Source of the DNA: Membranihabitans marinus
GTDB lineage: Bacteria; Bacteroidota; Bacteroidia; Chitinophagales; Saprospiraceae
DNA length: 64,000 bases
NCBI RefSeq assembly: GCF_021729155.1
Contig: NZ_JAJQYA010000029.1
Span: 1-64,000 of the forward strand
Direction: 5' to 3'
The notes below the pieces were generated by a model, which made no database searches, was not told where the DNA came from, and worked only from the letters and a program-made list of their open reading frames with translations. Shown here in pieces: positions 55,235 through 63,551 of the stretch. Positions within the stretch are counted from its first letter, which is position 1. Each line of letters starts with the position of its first letter. The position numbers were made by a program, and so were the translations under genes.

Positions 55235-55500
55235 GAATATTAGGTCAAATACATCATCCTCAGATTAAGATAACTCTGTTTACCCACAATGATAAGTTGT
55301 CGGTGAAATTTGAGAAAGGTCAGGCGGAGATTATCCTAAAATTTAAAGAGGATCAATCTGTGGTGATGGAGAATCTCACTCAAGAAATGGAGAAAACCCA
55401 ATTTGCTTCAATTGTCAAACAGTTAGACCATTTATTGATCTATCGTAATCAATTAGAACCACTTCCCCCTCAAGATCCTGAATTTTTGGATATTATTTAA
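55231..55500 (+). CDS. small protein of unknown function, last gene of the ccm operon
   Basis: An 89-residue protein starting in an ATGA overlap with the DUF2520 gene. It is strand-helix in character (IKITLFTHNDKLSVKFEKGQAEIILKF, then a helix MENLTQEMEKTQFASIVKQLDHLLIY). No domain is recognised and no signal is present. The tight overlap makes it a real gene; repeat island 2 starts right after its stop. Confidence 0.7.
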   Translation: MRILGQIHHPQIKITLFTHNDKLSVKFEKGQAEIILKFKEDQSVVMENLTQEMEKTQFASIVKQLDHLLIYRNQLEPLPPQDPEFLDII

Positions 55501-55683
55501 TGGAGGGATAGCCCTATACAATTTATTATACTATATCCAATAGTAATAATTTAACTTATTATAATGATGCGTCGTCATGCCCATTGCGGCATGACGAAAT
55601 TCCATGAAATTCGCTATCGAATTACGTTGCAGTCACGCCTTAACGTAGAGACACGACCGAATGAAATACACGACTGAATAAAG

Positions 55684-55751
55684 TTGCTCAAAGAGCAAAC
55701 AGATGAACTAAATGTTCATCTGATGAAAGAGCCACGACCTCCGTGTCGTGG
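55684..55751 (-). repeat. hairpin-module repeat, copy 2 (A-B-C, reversed)
   Basis: Read on the minus strand: hairpin A (55732-55751) CCACGAC/GTCGTGG, loop ACGGAG; linker CTCTTTCAT; hairpin B (55700-55722) CAGATGAAC/GTTCATCTG, loop ATTTA; hairpin C (55684-55698) TTGCTC/GAGCAA, loop TTT. All stems are perfect. Confidence 0.8.
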
Positions 55752-55786
55752 GTGGGGTGGCCTTGCGTCTCCCAAAACCACCTAAT
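55745..55786 (-). repeat. dispersed repeat, inverted copy of 40383-40424
   Basis: A 42-base perfect reverse-complement match to island 1. Identity stops at the adjoining REP palindrome, whose stem sequence differs between the two copies. Confidence 0.9.
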
Positions 55787-55891
55787 TGAGACGCAATGCC
55801 TTACGTCATTACGATATTAAAATTTTTTATAATATATTATTGTGGCTCACCCACCCGGAGCGCAGTGGCTAAAATCCTTACGAATTACAGG

Positions 55892-55927
55892 GCAGTCACG
55901 CCGGAGCACAGTGGCCTACCCACCCGA
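55892..55927 (+). repeat. 36-base direct repeat, first copy
   Basis: Identical to 56670-56705. It spans a degenerate A-type hairpin with ACAGTG loop and the CTACCCACCC linker, and in both copies it leads directly into a perfect A hairpin whose stem sequence differs. Confidence 0.9.
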
Positions 55928-56047
55928 AACACGGAGGTTTCGGTTCCTTCATCATTGACCGATTTACGGTCTTTCCCTACCCACCCACGACACAGTGGTC
56001 GTGGCTCCCTCATCGTAGACCTATTTAAGGTCTACGGTTCTTCGAAC
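55924..56047 (+). repeat. hairpin-module repeat, copies 3 and 4
   Basis: Copy 3: A (55924-55943) CCGAAAC/GTTTCGG, loop ACGGAG; linker TTCCTTCATC; B (55957-55971) GACCG/CGGTC, loop ATTTA. Copy 4: after linker CTACCCA, A (55985-56004) CCACGAC/GTCGTGG, loop ACAGTG; linker CTCCCTCAT; B (56014-56036) CGTAGACCT/AGGTCTACG, loop ATTTA; C (56037-56047) GTTC/GAAC, loop TTC; then ACTACATTCGGTCGTG. Confidence 0.8.
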
Positions 56048-56110
56048 TACATTCGGTCGTGAGCTTCATTCAGTCATGTTCAGTCATCCTGAAGGGATGA
56101 TATGTTATAG

Positions 56111-56131
56111 CCGTGGGTTTTCAACCCACGG
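56111..56131. repeat. TTC-loop hairpin element
   Basis: A perfect 9-bp stem CCGTGGGTT/AACCCACGG closed by TTC. A similar hairpin, CATAGGGT/ACCCTATG with loop TTC, lies at 56398-56416. The loop matches that of the C hairpins in the multi-hairpin modules. Confidence 0.75.
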
Positions 56132-56583
56132 ATGGGATATGATCTTAAATTGATTTGGCGCACTTTTTGCATTGTCAATCTTCTGTCACAAATAGATCAT
56201 ATCTTCTCATTCCCTGTAATATTATAATAGGATAGATTGGGCAAAAAGTGTGACAAATCCATGACCATCACCATTTATGTTATCATTCAATTCACATCAA
56301 TCATTCAATTTGATAGAAAAATGTTGTTTGCTGACAATGACAATAGAAATGAATTCCTTCGTTCCTTCAGGACTTTTTTCTAGGAAGGCATCCATTTCAT
56401 AGGGTTTCACCCTATGCTATTAGACTACGTCCACTTCGACCAAGCTCAGTGCGCCGCTTTCAGGACTTCTTTATCAAGCTGGTTTGGCGTAATTACACTT
56501 CAATTCGGCAGCGAAATACCCCTCCTAAGGAAGGGTATCTGACTTGTCAGACGATGTGGTTCGATTGAAAAAAATTAAATTTT

Positions 56584-56676
56584 AATAATCCCTACAGAAT
56601 TTCCAAACCACCCCGTCAGTAAACTGACACCCCCTCCATTTGAGGGGTATTTAACTATCGATTTACGTTGCAGTCA
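56584..56676 (-). repeat. dispersed repeat, inverted copy of 40247-40338
   Basis: Perfect 50-base (56584-56633) and 23-base (56654-56676) reverse-complement matches to island 1, flanking a short diverged stretch. Confidence 0.9.
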
Positions 56677-56808
56677 CGCCGGAGCACAGTGGCCTACCCA
56701 CCCGAGGCGCAGTGGCCTCGGTTCCTTCGCCAAATGCCGATTTACGGTATTTGGTTGTCCTTCGGACAACTATGCTCAGTCACATCAAATGCCTATTTAA
56801 GGCATTTG
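56670..56808 (+). repeat. hairpin-module repeat, copies 5 and 6, with second copy of the 36-base repeat
   Basis: After the 36-base repeat (56670-56705): A (56702-56721) CCGAGGC/GCCTCGG, loop GCAGTG; linker TTCCTTCG; B (56730-56754) CCAAATGCCG/CGGTATTTGG with one G-U pair, loop ATTTA; C (56754-56770) GTTGTCC/GGACAAC, loop TTC; then ACTATGCTCAGTC. A further B (56786-56808) CAAATGCCT/AGGCATTTG, loop ATTTA, follows. Confidence 0.8.
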
Positions 56809-56908
56809 GCTCTTCGTACTATATTCGGTCAAATAAAATGTATGCGTAAAATACCTTATGACAATTCAACGAGAAAGCTAAAGTATTATCGGTTTTATTT
56901 CTCCTTCA

Positions 56909-57976
56909 CTATATTCTCTCCAATTTCACCGGATAGGTTTTTTTAGAAGCCCATTGTGGAACATAGATATTGTGATCGCCATCTATGCACACATCATGGG
57001 GATGCATAAAACCCAAAAACGACCGATCTTTTCGCTGTTCTTGCAACTGACCTCCGATATACATAGGAGCCGTTCCGCCTGGAGTAGATACCACTTGGTC
57101 TTTTTCGTTGAGGATGGTAATATAACCCGAATCTGGATATGCTTGGGTTGTACTTCGATATACTGCTCCGTATATATGGTTGTCCTTCAAAACTGGTCGA
57201 CAGATAAAAGAGCCGGGTAAGGGAATAGTCGATAAATATTGACCATCTAGGGTAAATCTCTTTAATTGCATATTGCCTCTGTCGGTAATCAACAATGTAG
57301 GATTGCTGCTATCTCTGGTATCCACCAATATTCCGTGACAACAGTTGAAGTTGTCATTTTCTGTTCCCTTGCCACCAAAATGTCTAATGTATTCCCCCTT
57401 ATGGTTGTATTGTGTTATATAGTTCTTGCCGTATCCATCGGCAATATACAGATCTCCGTTATTTGGATTTACCGCAGTTTCAGTGGGTCTAAATTGTCCG
57501 GGATAATCGTAAACTCCTGTCATTGCGGGATAGTCATATTTCATAATGACTCGTCCTGTTAAGTCGGTTTTTAGTACTTGATTGCGGTCGGTATCTGTAA
57601 GGAATAGAAACTGTTCATCTCCCTCGTCAGCCAGTGTTAAACCGTGACCTCCTGGGTAATCATGGCCCCAACTATCTAAGAGTTTCCCAGATTTGTCATA
57701 AATAATGACATTGTTTTTGGTTTCATTGGTTAGCAATATCAACCTACCTTTGGCATCTTCTACCATTTCGTGACAATCGTTCACAGGATTCTTACCGGCA
57801 TCTAATGTTCCCCATCCTTGGACAACTTTATATTTATGGGAACCGTGTCCCAATATGACTTCAGACATAATGTTATTTTTTTTATGTATTATATTAAACA
57901 TGGGTAATACGGAAGCTGTCAAAAATAGCTTCCCACTATCTATACAAAAATTTCTCCTAGATGTAATATGTTTCAT
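56909..57976 (-). CDS. Tat-exported NHL-repeat beta-propeller protein
   Basis: A 355-residue protein. The start at 57976 gives a twin-arginine signal (MKHITSRRNFCIDSGKLFLTAS), so it is exported folded. Residues about 50-350 comprise six NHL-like blades (NNVIIYDKSGKLLDSWG, NQVLKTDLTGRVIMKYD, GDLYIADGYGKNYITQYN, PTLLITDRGNMQLKRFTLDG, HDVCIDGDHNIYVPQW). The set resembles the peptidyl-alpha-hydroxyglycine alpha-amidating lyase-like propellers. An internal Met at residue 37 (MSEVILGHGS) would give an untargeted form but is less likely. A secreted or periplasmic binding or lyase role is possible. It is solitary, beside repeat island 2. Confidence 0.83.
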   Translation of the reverse strand: MKHITSRRNFCIDSGKLFLTASVLPMFNIIHKKNNIMSEVILGHGSHKYKVVQGWGTLDAGKNPVNDCHEMVEDAKGRLILLTNETKNNVIIYDKSGKLLDSWGHDYPGGHGLTLADEGDEQFLFLTDTDRNQVLKTDLTGRVIMKYDYPAMTGVYDYPGQFRPTETAVNPNNGDLYIADGYGKNYITQYNHKGEYIRHFGGKGTENDNFNCCHGILVDTRDSSNPTLLITDRGNMQLKRFTLDGQYLSTIPLPGSFICRPVLKDNHIYGAVYRSTTQAYPDSGYITILNEKDQVVSTPGGTAPMYIGGQLQEQRKDRSFLGFMHPHDVCIDGDHNIYVPQWASKKTYPVKLERI

Positions 57977-58127
57977 GTGTATTTGTATTGTGATATATTT
58001 CAGGATCAAAAGATAATGACAATAAATCAGAGATAAAAATATTATTTTACTTCTCCCCTATATCACTGACATGTGGTGAATAGTACAAGTCGGCCATGAT
58101 TGATGGCATTTTACTATTCGTATAAAT

Positions 58128-58760
58128 TTAAATACACTCTTTATTTTCTATAATGGATTGGTTTAGATAACCACAGAGTAAACTCAATCCAGCAGTATAA
58201 CTTGACATATTGTTGATGACTACATCTACCCGATCAAAATAGGGTTCAATGTAGGCCTTATAGGCCGGGTAGACATGGTGTTCGTATCGATATAACACAT
58301 CCTTTAAAGGATAATTTCGTTCCATTTGATCTCTGATAATACGACGTGACAATCGTTGGCTGTCCGATGCGTGAATAAAGACACTGAGATCCAATAAATC
58401 CCATACTGGTTTGTAGTAAAATAAAAATAAACCCTCGGCGACAATTACTGGAGCTGGCTCTAAAACGATTTGTTTCGCACTTGCCAAAGGATTGTTAAAG
58501 GTGTATTCTTCTAGAATTACAGTTTTGCCCTGTTGTAGATCGTTTAAATCACTGGCAAATTTTTCTAAATCTATACTCGTGGGTAAATCAAAATTCTTGA
58601 TCCCATTGCGATCTTCCTTTTGAAGTTCTCTGGGTTTGTAATAATTGTCTTGTGAAATAAAACAGACTTGTTCCTTATTAAATTTCTTTTGTAAGTCCCT
58701 TATAAACACACTTTTACCTGATCCACTGCCTCCAGAGACCCCAATGATGGTTGATTTCAT
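58128..58760 (-). CDS. udk: uridine kinase
   Basis: Salvage enzyme phosphorylating uridine and cytidine with GTP or ATP. P-loop GVSGGSGSGKSVFIR (residues 7-21), substrate region SQDNYYKPRELQKEDRNGIKNFDLPTSID, VIVAEGLFLFY and the lid RLSRRIIRDQMERNYPLKDVLYRYEHHVYP are present. The 210 aa length is normal. It is divergent from a concentrative nucleoside transporter gene, so uptake and phosphorylation of nucleosides are encoded side by side. Confidence 0.93.
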   Translation of the reverse strand: MKSTIIGVSGGSGSGKSVFIRDLQKKFNKEQVCFISQDNYYKPRELQKEDRNGIKNFDLPTSIDLEKFASDLNDLQQGKTVILEEYTFNNPLASAKQIVLEPAPVIVAEGLFLFYYKPVWDLLDLSVFIHASDSQRLSRRIIRDQMERNYPLKDVLYRYEHHVYPAYKAYIEPYFDRVDVVINNMSSYTAGLSLLCGYLNQSIIENKECI

Positions 58761-58775
58761 TCGAGAATTTTTTTA

Positions 58776-58809
58776 CAAAAATAAGTTTTACGTTTGACAA
58801 TTTCTCCAA
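58776..58809 (-). promoter_or_regulatory. putative promoter of udk
   Basis: Minus-strand TTG (58807-58809) and TATTTTTG (58776-58783, an exact TAnnTTTG) are 23 bases apart. The -7 element ends 15 bases before the ATG. Confidence 0.35.
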
Positions 58810-59049
58810 ACTGTTAATTTGAATAAAATTTTAAATATTTGAATCTATAATATATATAGGGGTTTATATTCATAAGTATCAGATTTGTAGCAACATATAT
58901 ATTAGGTGATTTGTTTTTGTGTGGGTTGCAATTGCTTAGAAATAAGAATTTTATAGAAATTCCATCTTCGAAAAAATTAAATTAATGCTACATTTATTTC
59001 AATTTAATAATATTGCTGCCATCTATTTTAAATTTACAATTTGTAGTTT

Positions 59050-60348
59050 ATGGATATTGAATCGTTGTTGAGAGGGATTATTGGGATGTGTTTTTTAGTA
59101 GGCATTAGTTATCTTCTGAGTAGCAATCGTAGAAGTATAAATTGGAAACTGGTTACTACTGGATTGGGATTACAAGTTTTATTGGCCATATTGCTAATTC
59201 ACGTTCCCTTTGTAAGGCAGATATTTCAATTAATTGTTGATTTTTTCGTCATTATGATAGACTCCATCCAAGAATCAGCCATTTTTTTATTTGGTGATTT
59301 GGCCAAACCAGGCAGTGGATATGGGTTTGCATTTACCGTACTTCCCACCATAGTATTTTTCTCTGCACTTTCTTCTTTAATGTATTATTTAGGGATTTTG
59401 CAAAAGGTGGTTTATGTATTTGCTTGGTTGATGAACAAAACCATGAAGATGTCTGGACGTGAGAGTTTGGCAGCAGCAGCCAATGTATTTATCGGACAAA
59501 CCGAAGCTCCACTGGTCATTAAGCCCTATTTAGAAAAAATGACAAGGTCGGAGATAATGTGTTTAATGACAGGGGGAATGGCCACTATTGCAGGTGGGGT
59601 GTTCGGTGCCTATATGAGTATGCTCGGAGGAGCTTCCCTAGCTGAAAAATCGATATTCGGAATGCACTTATTGACGGCATCCATTATCTCTGCTCCAGCA
59701 GCCATAGTGGCAGCAAAATTGTTGGTTCCCGAATCCAATCCCAGCGAAATAGACACTACCATGGATATTCCCAAAACCGAAGCTGGATCCAATGTATTAG
59801 AAGCCTTGACCAATGGAACTACTGATGGGCTCAAGTTGGCGGTGAACGTGGGGGCCATGTTATTGGCATTTATGGGCTTGGTGTTTATGTTTAATAAATT
59901 GTTTTTTGCAATTGGGGATTGGACCAATCTCAATGCCTGGATAGTTGCTAATACAGAGGGACAGTTTAGTGGATTTTCCTTAGAGTACGTTTTTGGATTG
60001 TTATTTTCCCCTGTGTCTTGGTTAATCGGTGTCCCAAGTGTCGATATATTGGCTGTTGGTCAAATGTTGGGAGAAAAAACCATTTTGAATGAGTTTTTTG
60101 GTTATTTGACTTTAACTGATTTTAAAAATGAACATTTGATTTCAGATAAAAGCATCATTATAGCGACCTATGCCCTTTGTGGTTTTGCCAATTTTGCCTC
60201 CATCGGTATTCAGATAGGTGGTATTGGAGCCATAGCACCTGGCCAAAAGAAGACGTTGACAGAGCTGGGTGTAAAAGCTCTTATCGGTGGAACCATAGCT
60301 TGTTTAATGACGGCAACCATAGCTGGAGTCTTGGTATCCCAACTATAA
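59050..60348 (+). CDS. concentrative nucleoside transporter (CNT/NupC family)
   Basis: A 432-residue membrane protein. The CNT signatures FGDLAKPGSGYGFAFTVLPTIVFFSALSSLMYYLGILQ, AANVFIGQTEAPLVIKPYL (nucleoside-binding QTE) and MTGGMATIAGGVFGAYMSML are clear. The C-terminal half has further helices including the TYALCGFANFASIGIQIGG core motif. It symports nucleosides with protons or sodium. It is divergent from udk and convergent with rimM, 28 bases away. Confidence 0.93.
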   Translation: MDIESLLRGIIGMCFLVGISYLLSSNRRSINWKLVTTGLGLQVLLAILLIHVPFVRQIFQLIVDFFVIMIDSIQESAIFLFGDLAKPGSGYGFAFTVLPTIVFFSALSSLMYYLGILQKVVYVFAWLMNKTMKMSGRESLAAAANVFIGQTEAPLVIKPYLEKMTRSEIMCLMTGGMATIAGGVFGAYMSMLGGASLAEKSIFGMHLLTASIISAPAAIVAAKLLVPESNPSEIDTTMDIPKTEAGSNVLEALTNGTTDGLKLAVNVGAMLLAFMGLVFMFNKLFFAIGDWTNLNAWIVANTEGQFSGFSLEYVFGLLFSPVSWLIGVPSVDILAVGQMLGEKTILNEFFGYLTLTDFKNEHLISDKSIIIATYALCGFANFASIGIQIGGIGAIAPGQKKTLTELGVKALIGGTIACLMTATIAGVLVSQL

Positions 60349-60376
60349 TGAAAATGATTACGAAACTGGTCGGTGA

Positions 60377-60925
60377 TTAGGGGATTAGACCATCGGGTAA
60401 ATCCATTTTTAATATTTTTTCCTCTTTTAGAATATCTACAATAAAGGATTCTACCAGTGGTATTAATGTTGTATCTTCTTTATCTTGTAACTGTAATGTG
60501 GCTATAGGTCCAGATGGATATTCATTTATTTCAATGATTTGACCTATGATGGAGTCGGCATTAATATCGAAAATTGAAAAATTCACTGCTGTTTGTAGGA
60601 GAATAGATTGTTCAATTGTGGCTAGTAAATCATTTGGGAGTTGATCTTTTCTGATGTAAATGGGTTGATTTGTCATGTCAACCGCAGTTTCTCTATCGTT
60701 GATAGACTCCATTTTCAACAACCACTGTCCCGCTTTTTCGGCTATATTTTCTATAAAATACGGAACATACATACCTGATTGAATGCAGTAAAAGTGTTTG
60801 ATCTCACTGAGGAAGTAATCTTCCACATCTTCAGATAAACCGAGTTTGCACTGTCCATTAAAACCAGATAGTCCTGCTATAAATCCAACTTCTACAAAAT
60901 CTTCTGCGGTAAGTAGTTTATTCAA
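60377..60925 (-). CDS. rimM: 16S rRNA processing / 30S maturation factor RimM
   Basis: A 182-residue protein. The N-terminal RimM beta-barrel (FVEVGFIAGLSGFNGQCKLGL, residues 10-85) is followed by a PRC-barrel (residues 100-175) ending KILKMDLPDGLI, the typical C-terminus. It binds S19 and assists assembly of the 30S head. It overlaps the end of the lipoprotein gene by 8 bases; the order mnmA-lipoprotein-rimM suggests an operon. The usual neighbours rpsP and trmD are absent. Confidence 0.85.
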   Translation of the reverse strand: MNKLLTAEDFVEVGFIAGLSGFNGQCKLGLSEDVEDYFLSEIKHFYCIQSGMYVPYFIENIAEKAGQWLLKMESINDRETAVDMTNQPIYIRKDQLPNDLLATIEQSILLQTAVNFSIFDINADSIIGQIIEINEYPSGPIATLQLQDKEDTTLIPLVESFIVDILKEEKILKMDLPDGLIP

Positions 60926-61754
60926 ATTTCAATAATTTTTTTCTGTAAATATAACCTTGCTCAGCATTTTCAAATATTGTAGTGGTATCGCAAAAATCAA
61001 TATATTCGTTTACGCTAGAGGAAGCACATATTGAGATCAATTGAATCTCCTCCTTCTTAATAAGACCCCTGCCCGGTGCATACCACTCATTGGCTAAATT
61101 ATAAAACAATTGTTGTTCTGGCTTCACCTGAATGGGATTGCCTCCATTATCGGTAGTGTTTATAGAAGAGGTATCTATTTGATTAATCCGCCATACGTTG
61201 TTATAAGTGTTTTGGTCTATCTTGACGGTCTCCAAAATTTCAATAAATTGATAATTCCAATTCTCGTAAGGTTTAATTTTCTCTCCTTCAATAAAGATTT
61301 CTACTGCACTTTTGTTGAACATGGCAGTACCATCCCATTCATCGTAGAGTGAAATGTAAGAAACAAGGGGTATAAAGGTCAGATTCCCTTTTTTGACCAA
61401 CAGTCGTTGATTATCTTCTATTCTTTCGAGCACTATGGAATGGTCGAGGTAATCTCCATCTAATGACTCTGATGTCGATATTTCAACGACATACCAAATG
61501 GCATTGGTAAATTGAATCACTGTGTTCACTAATTCTTTTTGAAAATATTGGTGAGTGTCGATTCTTATGCTCGATGTATTTCCATCAAAATCATAGGTAA
61601 TGGAATCCACAGCATAATACCTTTGCTGACCCAATTCCAATGGATAATATTGTTGGATTTTATTATCTAGGATTGCTAAATCTTCATTTTTTCCGCAGCT
61701 AAAAAAAATCAAGCTGACTAATGCTGTGTAAAACAATCTGTAGAAATAATCCAT
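60918..61754 (-). CDS. lipoprotein of unknown function
   Basis: A 278-residue protein starting at the ATG at 61754, just after mnmA. The signal peptide ends in the lipobox LIFFSC (Cys19), so it is lipid-anchored. The mature protein is beta-rich with motifs such as YYPLELGQQRYYAVDSITYDF and NEWYAPGRGLIKKEEIQL, a pattern common in Bacteroidota surface lipoproteins that describe no known enzyme. It lies between mnmA and rimM with gaps of 10 and -8 bases, so it is in their operon although unrelated in function. Confidence 0.78.
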   Translation of the reverse strand: MDYFYRLFYTALVSLIFFSCGKNEDLAILDNKIQQYYPLELGQQRYYAVDSITYDFDGNTSSIRIDTHQYFQKELVNTVIQFTNAIWYVVEISTSESLDGDYLDHSIVLERIEDNQRLLVKKGNLTFIPLVSYISLYDEWDGTAMFNKSAVEIFIEGEKIKPYENWNYQFIEILETVKIDQNTYNNVWRINQIDTSSINTTDNGGNPIQVKPEQQLFYNLANEWYAPGRGLIKKEEIQLISICASSSVNEYIDFCDTTTIFENAEQGYIYRKKLLKFE

Positions 61755-61764
61755 TTTTACATTT

Positions 61765-62862
61765 TTATATACCACTGTAAATAACCCCACCGCCAACAAC
61801 GTCATCGCCTTCATAGAATACTGCTGATTGACCTGGGGCGATTCCTCTCACATTGGATAAAAACTCAACATTTAAGCTATCGTTCTCGTCGTTAGTTATT
61901 TTGGCCAATGAACCTTTGTCATTGTAACGCACCATGGTAAATAATTCTTGTTCCAATGGAAAGTTTTCATATTTCATTGAATTGATTTTATTTACCTGCA
62001 TACCGTTTTTAATTAAGTCGTCGGGGTTTCCCAATACTACAGTATTGGTTTCCGGTATGATATCGGTGACATACATTGGCGTACCAAATGCTTGGCCTAA
62101 TCCCTTGCGTTGACCGATGGTAAAGAAAGGATATCCGGCATGTTGGCCGATGATTTCGCCCTTTACGTTGACGAAAGTTCCATTGGCTACTTTTTCTTCT
62201 AAGCCCTCTACCCTATTTTTAAGAAAGTTGCGATAGTTGTTATCGGGGACAAAACATATTTCGTAAGATTCTGCTTTTTTGGCAAGATCGGTATATCCAT
62301 TGTCAGCTGCAATTTGACGTACTTCTGGTTTTTGAAGTTCGGCCAAAGGGAATAAGGTTCGATTCAAGCATTCTTGAGACAATCCCCAAAGCACATAACT
62401 TTGGTCTTTTCCGAGATCAGCTGCACGAGATATATATTTGCGATCATTATTGCTATTTACTCTTGCATAGTGCCCAGTAGCAATAAATTCACAGTCCATG
62501 GCATCAGCTCTTTTCAACAATGCACTCCATTTGATATGAGTATTGCACAATATGCAGGGATTCGGAGTTCGTCCCGCCATATATTCACTGACAAAATCGT
62601 CGATTACATAATCTCCGAATTCATCTCTAATGTCTATGATGAAATGGTGAAAATTTCGGTCAACAGCCACCTGTCTGGCGTCGTTGATACTATCTAAACT
62701 ACAACAGCCGGTTTCTTTCTTGGAACTGCCCGAATTGGCATAATCCCATGTCTTCATAGTGATGCCCACTACTTCATAACCCTCCTCTTGTAATATCATT
62801 GCCGATACTGTAGAATCTATTCCCCCGCTCATAGCGACCAATACCTTGCCGTGTTTGCTCAT
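61765..62862 (-). CDS. mnmA: tRNA-specific 2-thiouridylase
   Basis: Installs sulfur at position 2 of the wobble uridine in Lys, Glu and Gln tRNAs. The ATP PP-loop is VAMSGGIDSTVSAMIL (residues 9-24); the catalytic Cys pair is NPCILCN and YEICFVPD; FFTIGQRKGLG marks the central domain and a C-terminal beta-barrel ends RGIAPGQSAVFYEGDDVVGGGVI. The 365 aa length is standard. It heads the operon with a lipoprotein and rimM. Confidence 0.95.
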   Translation of the reverse strand: MSKHGKVLVAMSGGIDSTVSAMILQEEGYEVVGITMKTWDYANSGSSKKETGCCSLDSINDARQVAVDRNFHHFIIDIRDEFGDYVIDDFVSEYMAGRTPNPCILCNTHIKWSALLKRADAMDCEFIATGHYARVNSNNDRKYISRAADLGKDQSYVLWGLSQECLNRTLFPLAELQKPEVRQIAADNGYTDLAKKAESYEICFVPDNNYRNFLKNRVEGLEEKVANGTFVNVKGEIIGQHAGYPFFTIGQRKGLGQAFGTPMYVTDIIPETNTVVLGNPDDLIKNGMQVNKINSMKYENFPLEQELFTMVRYNDKGSLAKITNDENDSLNVEFLSNVRGIAPGQSAVFYEGDDVVGGGVIYSGI

Positions 62863-62881
62863 TTAATTATTATTTAAGCTA

Positions 62882-62889
62882 CAAAATTA
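62882..62889 (-). promoter_or_regulatory. putative promoter -7 element of mnmA
   Basis: Minus-strand TAATTTTG is an exact TAnnTTTG match about 20 bases before the ATG. A TTG lies 25 bases further upstream. Confidence 0.38.
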
Positions 62890-62954
62890 TTTAATTTTAT
62901 TGATTTTTCTGGTACAATTCCCAAGTTCAATCGTTTCTATAAAAACACTAAAGC

Positions 62955-63551
62955 ATGAAAAGGGTTTTACTACTACTTTCGTTTTTATTAATTCTTACCA
63001 TGTCAAAGAGCCAATCTCTCTTGGCTGACTGGGATGTAGTGGCATTCGCCGGCCTAAATGCATTGGATCAAAACTCCAATAGAGAAGAAATTATTCCCAA
63101 GAGTGCATTGGGCTTTCAATTTGGATTAGAGGCGACTACTAAACAGAAGTTTTATTATAAAGGTGGAATCTCATATCAATTTCATGAAATATTAGATATT
63201 AAAAATAGACAAAGTTCTGTAATCGCGAATATCGAAACTACGGGTCGAAGGTTCCAACGATTAAAGTTATCTGGTGGAGTGGGTCTACAATGTTTTGCTT
63301 TTGATTATTTAAAATTGGGAGTCAACAATAGTTTAGGATATAATATTAATTTCTACGATGAAGATGAAAGTTATTTAGAATTCCTCAACAGCATTGAATT
63401 GCAATATCTTTCCAATATTACGGAGATATATATCTTTATTAAAAGATTAAAAATTGCCGTTTCCCTTGAGGGAAATTTAATTTCTTTTGGCAATAAAATG
63501 GATATGTATCAGAGTAAAATTTATGCCATGAATTTTGGATACAGTTTTTGA
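62955..63551 (+). CDS. outer-membrane beta-barrel protein of unknown function
   Basis: A 198-residue protein with a signal peptide (MKRVLLLLSFLLILTMSKSQ). The mature part alternates hydrophobic and polar residues in about eight to ten strands (FQFGLEATTKQKFYYKGGISYQF, YNINFYDEDESYLEFLNSIEL) and ends in aromatic Phe (MNFGYSF), as outer-membrane barrels do. No specific family was recognised. It is divergent from mnmA, and its last 31 bases overlap the convergent PAP2 gene. Confidence 0.75.
   Translation: MKRVLLLLSFLLILTMSKSQSLLADWDVVAFAGLNALDQNSNREEIIPKSALGFQFGLEATTKQKFYYKGGISYQFHEILDIKNRQSSVIANIETTGRRFQRLKLSGGVGLQCFAFDYLKLGVNNSLGYNINFYDEDESYLEFLNSIELQYLSNITEIYIFIKRLKIAVSLEGNLISFGNKMDMYQSKIYAMNFGYSF

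Larger units (their letters stand above)
55501..56908. repeat. repeat island 2 (gene-free)
   Basis: A 1.4 kb interval composed almost entirely of hairpin-forming repeats. It includes an A-type hairpin at 55573-55596 (CGTCATGCC/GGCATGACG, loop CATTGC), several multi-hairpin modules, two segments shared in inverted orientation with island 1, a 36-base direct repeat, a TTC-loop hairpin (56111-56131), a second one (56398-56416), and a diverged copy of the 40.27 kb double hairpin at about 56515-56562. Short open frames across it encode proline/histidine-rich low-complexity sequence and are not genes. Confidence 0.88.

Noticed and set aside
55796-56062. 88-codon open frame in repeat island 2
   Set aside because: Its sequence is a translation of hairpin repeats (THPRHSGRGS-like) and no start signal precedes it. 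The same applies to 56668-56946.
55573-56808. Hairpin modules as integron attC sites or tRNA-like genes
   Set aside because: No attC core sites, no integrase or cassette genes, and the hairpin sizes and loops do not form a tRNA cloverleaf with conserved T-loop.
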